From: an uncultured Sphingobacteriia bacterium
GTDB taxonomy: Bacteria; Bacteroidota; Bacteroidia; Chitinophagales; Chitinophagaceae
Direction: 5' to 3'
Length of the DNA stretch: 12,105 nt
Assembly (NCBI GenBank): GCA_945957225.1
Contig: CAMFKK010000037.1
Span: forward strand, 1-12,105
The translations under genes and the position numbers were made by a program. This document shows positions 7,339-12,105 of this stretch, piece by piece (within the stretch, counting starts at the first letter, position 1; each line of letters opens with the position of its first letter). The notes beneath the pieces are model-generated. The model worked only from the letters and a program-made list of their open reading frames with translations, searched no databases and had not been told where the DNA came from.

Positions 7339-8088
7339 ATGCAAATTATTCCGCTTTCAGAAGGATCTTTTACCATTGACAAAACCAAAGTGTTTGTGCC
7401 CTTTGATGTTGACTCAGAAGCATTAAATGATAGACCTGTGGGCAGTTTATTGGTAGAGATTCAACCCTTTGTGGTGGTTACTGCTAGAGACGTGATTTTA
7501 TTGGATACGGGACTGGGTTATAGAGACGCTCAGGGCCAAGCACAATTGCACGCCAACTTACTCAAAGTAGGTATTAATCCATCGCAGGTAACCAAGGTCT
7601 TGATGAGTCATTTGCACAAGGATCATGCAGGAGGGGTAACTATTCAAGTGGCCAATTCTGAAGAAAGATTTATCAGTTTTCCCTATGCCCAATACTATGT
7701 GCAGAGAAGAGAATTTGAACACGCATTGAAAGTAGGAACGGCCTCCTATATTGTGGAAGATTTTCAATTACTGGAAGAATTTAGCAAAGTGGTTTGGTTG
7801 GACGAAGACGAGGGATGGATTGATGAATACATACAGTTTGAATTAACGGGTGGGCATAGCTTGTACCACCAAGTATTTTGGATTCATGAAGAGGGAGAGA
7901 CTGCATTTTTTGGGGGAGATGTAGCACCACAATTACAACAAATGAAGAGCCGCTTTGTAGCCAAGTATGACTATGATGGCAAGAAATGCATGGAGCTCAG
8001 ACAGCGTTGGTGGGTAGAGGGGCAGACCAAACAATGGACTTTCTTATTCTATCACGATATTCAGTCTCCTATTTGGCGGGTGGGTTAA
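7339..8088 (+). CDS. Metallo-beta-lactamase-fold hydrolase, substrate unknown
   Basis: This 249-residue protein has the full metal-ligand set of the metallo-beta-lactamase superfamily: SHLHKDHAGG (90-99; H91, H93, D95, H96), GGHS (171-174; H173), FGGD (191-194; D194) and YHD (238-240; H239). Upstream, VILLDTGLG (52-60) is the usual beta-strand and DTG turn. That predicts a two-metal hydrolase, but the superfamily covers lactonases, thioesterases, phosphodiesterases, nucleases and glyoxalase II, and no feature here decides among them. There is no signal peptide, so it is probably cytosolic. It begins 16 bases after rodA on the same strand, making co-transcription likely. A role in wall synthesis is possible by position only. 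It ends just before the convergent stem-loops at 8122-8174. Confidence 0.87.
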   Translation: MQIIPLSEGSFTIDKTKVFVPFDVDSEALNDRPVGSLLVEIQPFVVVTARDVILLDTGLGYRDAQGQAQLHANLLKVGINPSQVTKVLMSHLHKDHAGGVTIQVANSEERFISFPYAQYYVQRREFEHALKVGTASYIVEDFQLLEEFSKVVWLDEDEGWIDEYIQFELTGGHSLYHQVFWIHEEGETAFFGGDVAPQLQQMKSRFVAKYDYDGKKCMELRQRWWVEGQTKQWTFLFYHDIQSPIWRVG

Positions 8089-8115
8089 ATTGTCCAACCA
8101 AGTTCCATCTAACAT

Positions 8116-8145
8116 AAAAAAAGGCAATACGCTCAAGTATTGCCT
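8116..8145 (-). terminator. Intrinsic terminator of the sigma-factor operon
   Basis: A perfect 9-bp stem (8122-8130 with 8137-8145) closes a 6-base loop. Read on the minus strand it is followed by seven T residues (complement of 8116-8122), the classic intrinsic-terminator form. It lies 24 bases beyond the stop of the minus-strand gene at 8169. On the plus strand the same hairpin, 34 bases after the hydrolase gene, has no U-tract after it, so it should work less well in that direction. Confidence 0.85.
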
Positions 8146-8149
8146 AGTA

Positions 8150-8174
8150 CAATAAAAGTTCCCCCCTTTTATTG
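8150..8174. terminator. Second stem-loop at the convergent junction, overlapping a stop codon
   Basis: CAATAAAAG (8150-8158) pairs perfectly with CTTTTATTG (8166-8174) across a 7-base loop that is C-rich on the plus strand and G-rich on the minus strand. The right arm includes the stop codon of the minus-strand gene (8169-8171). It is AT-rich and lies four bases from the stronger terminator hairpin. It may help end plus-strand transcripts or protect the 3' end of the minus-strand mRNA. The function is inferred; the pairing is seen directly. Confidence 0.5.
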
Positions 8175-8582
8175 TTTGATAAGTCCTTTTTGCAAACGCT
8201 GATCTCGTCTAGCTTCTAATTCTTTTTTGATCACGTTATTAAAATCGCGATCCAGTGTCAAGGATTTATTTACCCTGTCATCCGAACCCAGAATTTTTTT
8301 CATTTCAACTTTGAACTTCTTACGCTCGGCCAACATTTTTTCTTCAAAAGCAATTTCATCATCCTTTTCTTCCTGTCTGATTCTTCTGGCTTTGTCGCTA
8401 AAATCATAGTATACGGGCCAGAATTTTTGTGCCTCTTCTGAGTTCAAGGATAATTGTTTGGTAATAAAAGCAATTTTCAAACCCTGAATATTGGGTCTGT
8501 CTGCTGGAGCCCTGTCTAACTGAGCTTGTGCGCTGATTTCAAAGAAAACCAGCAAGCAAAGAAGTGTAAAAATTTGTTTCAT
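8169..8582 (-). CDS. Small secreted Spy/CpxP-like protein, last gene of ECF sigma operon
   Basis: I chose the ATG at 8582, giving 137 residues, over an upstream TTG at 8606 that would overlap the previous gene and place eight residues before the signal peptide. The N-terminus is a clear signal sequence (KQIFTLLCLLVFF, then SAQA), with probable cleavage near residue 20. The mature part is charged and helical. KIAFITKQLSLNSEEAQKFW (36-55) recalls the segment in Bacteroidota proteins often labelled as sensors of ECF-type sigma factors, and loosely the LTxxQ repeat of Spy/CpxP/CnrX-type periplasmic proteins. A Lys/Arg/Glu-rich helix follows (62-98). It has no cysteine once the signal sequence is removed. 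The start is 13 bases after the stop of the anti-sigma candidate. It may be a periplasmic chaperone or stress sensor feeding back on the sigma factor; this is inference from type and context. Confidence 0.65.
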   Translation of the reverse strand: MKQIFTLLCLLVFFEISAQAQLDRAPADRPNIQGLKIAFITKQLSLNSEEAQKFWPVYYDFSDKARRIRQEEKDDEIAFEEKMLAERKKFKVEMKKILGSDDRVNKSLTLDRDFNNVIKKELEARRDQRLQKGLIKQ

Positions 8583-8595
8583 AAATGCTATTAGT

Positions 8596-9228
8596 TTATT
8601 CAGCAACGCCTGATTCTAAATGACTGTTTTCTTCTAAATAATCATGGAGGTTTTCATTGCTAATTTGCTGTATATGATCATTGAGTTCTGGTAGTTTTTG
8701 ACTGGGTGTAGACAAAACTTCGTCTACAGCAATGGTCTGATTCTCTTCCAAATATTGTTCAAGTACAGCATCGGGTACTTTGTCCAAAGCTACACCCAAG
8801 TCTTCTAAACGGTATTGTTCCTTCATTTGGTCAACTTGCTTGTCTGAAAACAGGAAAGAACCAGTAACCAAAACCCCCATTAAAACAGCGGCGGCAGCAT
8901 AGAGAACCCATTTACGCATGGTTTTCATTTTAACTACCAATGCTGGTTTTTGTTCCAACTTAGGCAATACTTCTATCACTCCAATAGCTTCTTGGGTCTT
9001 AATCCTACTCATCAATTGTTGGGGTAACTGCTCAAAATAGCCAGATGGGGCTTGAAAAGGTAGGGTGGCATTTCCCAAAAAAGCTGGTTCCTGCACTAAG
9101 ACAAGGGGTTCCAAAGCCTCAAAATACCCCTTGGGTGCTTGAAAAGGTAGTTCCGCACTGATATTTACCAGCATTGGAGCTATCTCATTTAATTCTATTT
9201 CTATGGGGTTACGTGAATACATTGCCAT
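8596..9228 (-). CDS. Putative membrane-bound anti-sigma factor with internal repeats
   Basis: This 210-residue protein has one membrane helix (about 107-127, WVLYAAAAVLMGVLVTGSFLF) preceded by basic residues (KMKTMRK), so the first 106 residues should be cytoplasmic and the last 80 periplasmic. The cytoplasmic part contains two near-identical copies of LPFQAPxGYFExL (27-39 and 56-68). The periplasmic part contains two related units ending in YLEEN (153-163 and 193-201). There are no cysteines, so it is not a zinc-binding anti-sigma of the HxxxCxxC type. It starts 27 bases after the sigma gene's stop and precedes the small secreted protein, the usual place for an anti-sigma factor. ATG at 9228 is chosen; another in-frame ATG is two codons on. 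No homology beyond the GYFE motif is recognised, so function rests on topology and context. Confidence 0.7.
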   Translation of the reverse strand: MAMYSRNPIEIELNEIAPMLVNISAELPFQAPKGYFEALEPLVLVQEPAFLGNATLPFQAPSGYFEQLPQQLMSRIKTQEAIGVIEVLPKLEQKPALVVKMKTMRKWVLYAAAAVLMGVLVTGSFLFSDKQVDQMKEQYRLEDLGVALDKVPDAVLEQYLEENQTIAVDEVLSTPSQKLPELNDHIQQISNENLHDYLEENSHLESGVAE

Positions 9229-9255
9229 TCTTTGACCATTGATTATCTCTCTGGT

Positions 9256-9801
9256 TTAATAGTTTTTAATAAAAGTCTCAATTTTTTTTGCTGCGTGATG
9301 GTAACTGGCTTTTAGAGCCCCCTCACTGGTATCCAAAATCTTACTCATTTCTTCATAGGGCATAGCGTCATAATAACGCAAATGAAAGACCAATCGTTGC
9401 TTTTCTGGCAATTCCTGAATGGCCAATTGCAAACGCCATTCCAATTGGTTGGCGTTAAAATCTAGGTCTGCTTTTACTTTATTGGACAAGGATTCCGTCA
9501 TCTCATCCAGACTTTGGGTGGCTTTTCTTTGTTGTTGGGCCAAAAAACTCAAAGTCTCATTGGTAGCAATTCTATAGAGCCAGGTAAAAAGTTGACTTTC
9601 TTCTCTAAAATTTTCCAACCCCTTCCAGATCTTGATCAGGGTATTCTGCAAGACGTCATCGGCGTCAGCGTGGTCAATGACCATTCTACGGATATGCCAA
9701 TAAATTTTTTCCTGGTATTTTTTGACCAATTGCGTAAAACCCTGCTCCTTAGTAGCGGTTTTTGAAAAAAGGGCTAACAATTCTTGGTCCGAAGCGTGCA
9801 T
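9256..9801 (-). CDS. ECF-family RNA polymerase sigma factor
   Basis: This 181-residue sigma-70 family protein contains only regions 2 and 4, as ECF sigma factors do. Region 2 spans about 23-90, with DADDVLQNTLIKIWKGLENF (46-65) as the core-binding 2.1-2.2 helix and FTWLYRIATNETLSFL (72-87) as the -10 recognition part. A linker (88-120) follows. Region 4 spans about 125-177: LPEKQRLVFHLRYYDAMPYE (131-150) leads to a helix-turn-helix in EEMSKILDTSEGALKASYHH (150-169). It directs RNA polymerase to a stress or signal-responsive gene set, often including its own operon. It is the first gene of a three-gene minus-strand unit and is divergent from ppc. ATG at 9801 gives the normal N-terminus (SDQELLALF). 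The signal and target promoters cannot be read from the sequence. Confidence 0.96.
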   Translation of the reverse strand: MHASDQELLALFSKTATKEQGFTQLVKKYQEKIYWHIRRMVIDHADADDVLQNTLIKIWKGLENFREESQLFTWLYRIATNETLSFLAQQQRKATQSLDEMTESLSNKVKADLDFNANQLEWRLQLAIQELPEKQRLVFHLRYYDAMPYEEMSKILDTSEGALKASYHHAAKKIETFIKNY

Positions 9802-9899
9802 GGGTTCACTTGAAGCATTAAGACGAATGGAAAACTAAAAAGTTTAATCCAAATGAAGCGTTTTTTTTGCTGCCCCAATACTTATTTCAAACAAATGAA

Positions 9900-9940
9900 A
9901 TATGACAGGAACAGTTCAAAAACTAGCTGTTTCATCATAT
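9900..9940. repeat. Interrupted inverted repeat between divergent genes
   Basis: ATATGA (9900-9905) pairs with TCATAT (9935-9940). GGAACAG (9908-9914) pairs with CTGTTTC (9927-9933) with one G-T wobble. The loop is 12 bases, and a 2-versus-1 base internal bulge separates the two stems. An alternative pairing of ATGAAA (9895-9900) with TTTCAT (9931-9936) is also possible. No U-tract follows on either strand, so it does not look like a terminator. A regulator-binding site or a structured leader of one transcript are possible readings. Confidence 0.5.
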
Positions 9941-10015
9941 AAAAATTATTGCTATAACTAACAATCATTAGCCCCAAAATCAAGCCTGATAAGGTTTTCA
10001 TGACAGTAGTCGAGG

Positions 10016-10052
10016 AATTTAGGGGGGAATTAATTATCTTGAGCCCTTAATT
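10016..10052 (+). promoter_or_regulatory. Imperfect stem-loop just upstream of the ppc start
   Basis: AATTTAGGG (10016-10024) pairs with CCCTTAATT (10044-10052) with one T-T mismatch, around a 19-base loop. The structure ends five bases before the ppc ATG, so if transcribed it could affect translation initiation. Two copies of TTAATTA (10030-10036 and 10047-10053) lie in and beside it. In sequence this AT-rich it may be chance; a function is only inferred from position. Confidence 0.3.
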
Positions 10053-10057
10053 AGTAT

Positions 10058-12105
10058 ATGCCTTTATCAGAATATAGCCTCAATTTCAAGCGCAACGTCA
10101 CGGACAAATACATTATTTATAATAGTTTATTTTCCGCATTGCCCTTCTCTGGAATAGCCAATGTGGGTGCCCTATTACCCATTTTATTACAAGCCTGTAT
10201 AGATGGCTACGCCGATGGCAAGAGCCCCATGCAGATCATTGACCGTTTTTACGAGCAGCATACAAATGCCGTATCAGAGGCAGACAAGCTAGACCGATTG
10301 TTCAAATTTGTACAATATATAGAGCGTCAGATAGTATTGTTTGACGCTATTGAAGACGCGGCTTTTGATACCGTAAACAATATTGAAGGACCGGGAAGTT
10401 TAAAAGCCCTGATCAATGAAGCGGGTATTTTAGGAAAGTCAACTTTACTCAAACAAAAGCTAAAGAAATTCAAAGTTCGTGTGGTGCTTACTGCCCACCC
10501 TACCCAGTTTTATCCGGGTTCAGTCTTAGGCATTATCCATGACATGAATGAAGCCATTAGAAAGAATGATTTTCATACTATTAATGCTTATATACAGCAA
10601 TTGGGCATCACGCCTTTTTTTAATAAAAAACAACCAACACCACTTGATGAAGCCGTAAACCTAATGTGGTATTTGGAGAATATTTTATACCCCTCTATTG
10701 GCAATATTTACAACTATATCAATCGTGAGGTTTTTGATAGTGCTTATGATGGAGAGAACCCCTTTATTGAACTAGGTTTTTGGCCTGGCGGCGATAGGGA
10801 TGGCAACCCATTTGTGAATGGCCCCACTACCCTCAAAGTTGCCGATGCACTGCGTAGTGCCATTGTGGTCTGCTATTATAGGGATATCCGCAAACTCAAG
10901 CGCAGACTTACTTTTACAGGGGTGGATACCATTATTGCACAATTAGAACAACAGCTCTATGAGAATGTGTTTATACCTGAGCAAAGCAAACGTATTAGTA
11001 AGGAAGAACTTTTAACGGCTTTGTATGAAGCTAGAAAATTATTGATAGACCAGCATCATAGTTTGTTCTTCAACAGACTGGATAGTTTGATTCATAAAGT
11101 GAAGATATTTGGAACCCATTTTGCGGCACTAGATATTCGTCAAGATAGCCGGATTCATACCACTGTGCTCTTACAGATCAACCAAGAATTGATTGCAGCG
11201 GGAGAAGCACCCATATTGCCAGAGAACTATAGCAATTTAGATTTGGCAGGTAAATTATCCGCACTAGCCGCTATTGATTGCGTGATCCATCCAAGTCTGA
11301 TCCAGGATACCATTTCAAGGGATACTTTAGAGAGCATGTATGCTATTAGAACCATACAGGCAGAAAATGGTGTGGTAGGATGTCATAGGTATATTATCAG
11401 CAATTGTCAGGGACCTGTGAATATGATGGAAGTATATGCCCTGCTGCGTTTATGTGGTTGGAAAAAAGACAATATGCCAATTGATATAGTGCCCTTGTTT
11501 GAAACCATTGATGACTTGGAACAGGCAGAAACCACTATGGACTTTTTGTACCAATTAGCAGCATACAAACAACATTTACTTTTGAGGGGCAAACACCAGA
11601 CCATTATGTTGGGCTTTAGCGATGGCACCAAGGATGGTGGCTATTTACAGGCCAACTGGAGTATCTATACCGCCAAAGAAAATCTAACCGCCATTTCTCG
11701 TAAATATGACGTAAAAGCCAAGTTCTTTGACGGCCGTGGTGGACCACCATCAAGAGGTGGTGGAAAGACGCATAAATTCTATGCTTCCTTGGGTAATAAT
11801 ATTGAAAATGAAGAGATCCAATTAACCATTCAAGGACAAACCATTACCTCCAATTTTGGTACCATTCAGTCTTCTCAGTATAACTTAGAACAGTTGCTGA
11901 GTGCGGGTTTGAGCAATGAATTATTTTCTGATACCAGGGTTCAATTATCTCAGCACGATAGATTCTTGATGGAAGAACTTGGTAAGATTAGCCACCAGAG
12001 TTATCAGGATTTTAAAAACCATCCTTTGTTCTTGGCTTATATGCAACAATTTAGTCCGCTAAACTATTATAGCAAGAGCAATATTGCCAGCCGGCCCGCT
12101 AAACG
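10058..12105 (+). CDS. ppc: Phosphoenolpyruvate carboxylase, 3'-truncated by window edge
   Basis: PEP carboxylase adds bicarbonate to phosphoenolpyruvate to make oxaloacetate, refilling the TCA cycle in the cytosol. From the ATG at 10058 the frame is open for 682 codons to the window end. The family is usually about 850-900 residues, so roughly 170-200 are missing. Motifs in order: VVLTAHPTQ (142-150) with catalytic His147; FWPGGDRDGNPF (241-252); ALDIRQDS (357-364); MLGFSDGTKDGG (517-528) with Lys525 at the position of E. coli Lys546; FFDGRGGPPSRGGG (556-569), the mobile glycine loop, with Arg560 and Arg566 at the positions of E. coli Arg581 and Arg587; and SRPAKR (678-683) at the very edge. 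Unlike the E. coli enzyme it has Asp558 where His579 stands, and TAHPTQ instead of TAHPTE. The C-terminal allosteric region is outside the window. No confident promoter is visible upstream. Confidence 0.96.
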   Translation, partial: MPLSEYSLNFKRNVTDKYIIYNSLFSALPFSGIANVGALLPILLQACIDGYADGKSPMQIIDRFYEQHTNAVSEADKLDRLFKFVQYIERQIVLFDAIEDAAFDTVNNIEGPGSLKALINEAGILGKSTLLKQKLKKFKVRVVLTAHPTQFYPGSVLGIIHDMNEAIRKNDFHTINAYIQQLGITPFFNKKQPTPLDEAVNLMWYLENILYPSIGNIYNYINREVFDSAYDGENPFIELGFWPGGDRDGNPFVNGPTTLKVADALRSAIVVCYYRDIRKLKRRLTFTGVDTIIAQLEQQLYENVFIPEQSKRISKEELLTALYEARKLLIDQHHSLFFNRLDSLIHKVKIFGTHFAALDIRQDSRIHTTVLLQINQELIAAGEAPILPENYSNLDLAGKLSALAAIDCVIHPSLIQDTISRDTLESMYAIRTIQAENGVVGCHRYIISNCQGPVNMMEVYALLRLCGWKKDNMPIDIVPLFETIDDLEQAETTMDFLYQLAAYKQHLLLRGKHQTIMLGFSDGTKDGGYLQANWSIYTAKENLTAISRKYDVKAKFFDGRGGPPSRGGGKTHKFYASLGNNIENEEIQLTIQGQTITSNFGTIQSSQYNLEQLLSAGLSNELFSDTRVQLSQHDRFLMEELGKISHQSYQDFKNHPLFLAYMQQFSPLNYYSKSNIASRPAK

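Larger units (their letters stand above)
9802..10057. other. Divergent intergenic region between the sigma operon and ppc
   Basis: This 256-base AT-rich stretch must carry the start signals for both the minus-strand sigma operon and the plus-strand ppc gene. I found no convincing TTTG/TAnnTTTG promoter pair in either direction, no tRNA and no recognisable riboswitch. It contains a run of eight T at 9861-9868, a 13-bp interrupted inverted repeat at 9900-9940, a six-G run at 10022-10027 and an imperfect stem-loop at 10016-10052. No credible small gene is visible. Confidence 0.7.

Noticed and set aside
8583..8606. TTG start at 8606 for the small secreted protein
   Set aside because: It would overlap the upstream stop and add eight residues before a normal signal peptide; the ATG at 8582 fits better.
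9802..9900. TAGTTTTC-like -7 box upstream of the sigma gene on the minus strand
   Set aside because: The nearest TTTG is only about 12 bases away from it, too close for the known promoter spacing, and no other partner is present.
1..12105. Mobile elements, CRISPR arrays, tRNA/rRNA or defence islands
   Set aside because: No transposase, integrase, regularly spaced repeats, tRNA-like cloverleaf or defence-gene motifs were seen; the genes are housekeeping plus one stress-type operon.

Overview
The window looks like a chromosomal, core-gene segment from a member of the Bacteroidota, probably in or near the Chitinophagaceae. This rests on several points. The mreBCD-mrdA-rodA cell-shape cluster sits next to purD. 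Shine-Dalgarno sequences are not obvious before the starts. A promoter-like TTTG...TTTG pair of Bacteroidota type lies ahead of mreB. The anti-sigma-like protein carries GYFE repeats of a kind I associate with this phylum, and the PEP carboxylase has a divergent glycine-rich loop. The family-level placement is inference, not proof.

Positions 1-1213 hold the 3' part of purD (purine synthesis), cut by the window edge. Positions 1348-7322 hold a compact rod/elongasome operon on the + strand: mreB, mreC, mreD, mrdA (PBP2) and rodA. Its genes are separated by 69, -4, 29 and 1 bases. Together they encode the actin-like scaffold, the periplasmic linker, the membrane partner, the transpeptidase and the SEDS glycosyltransferase that build side-wall peptidoglycan. 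A metallo-beta-lactamase-fold hydrolase of unknown substrate (7339-8088) follows rodA after 16 bases and may be its operon tail.

Positions 8089-8168 form a convergent junction with two adjacent stem-loops. One of them is a good intrinsic terminator for the minus strand. The minus strand from 9801 down to 8169 carries a three-gene envelope-stress-type operon: an ECF sigma factor, a single-pass membrane protein that is probably its anti-sigma factor, and a small secreted Spy/CpxP-like protein. A 256-base divergent intergenic region (9802-10057) contains two inverted repeats. It is followed by ppc (PEP carboxylase, + strand), which runs off the right edge of the window at the conserved SRPAKR motif.

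No mobile element, CRISPR array, tRNA, rRNA or phage gene was seen, and I do not see a clearly new multi-gene system. The most interesting points are the sigma/anti-sigma/secreted-protein trio with its internally repeated, cysteine-free anti-sigma candidate, several substitutions at usually conserved sites (MreB, RodA, PEP carboxylase), a cysteine-containing insert in a RodA loop, and the inverted repeats between the sigma operon and ppc.
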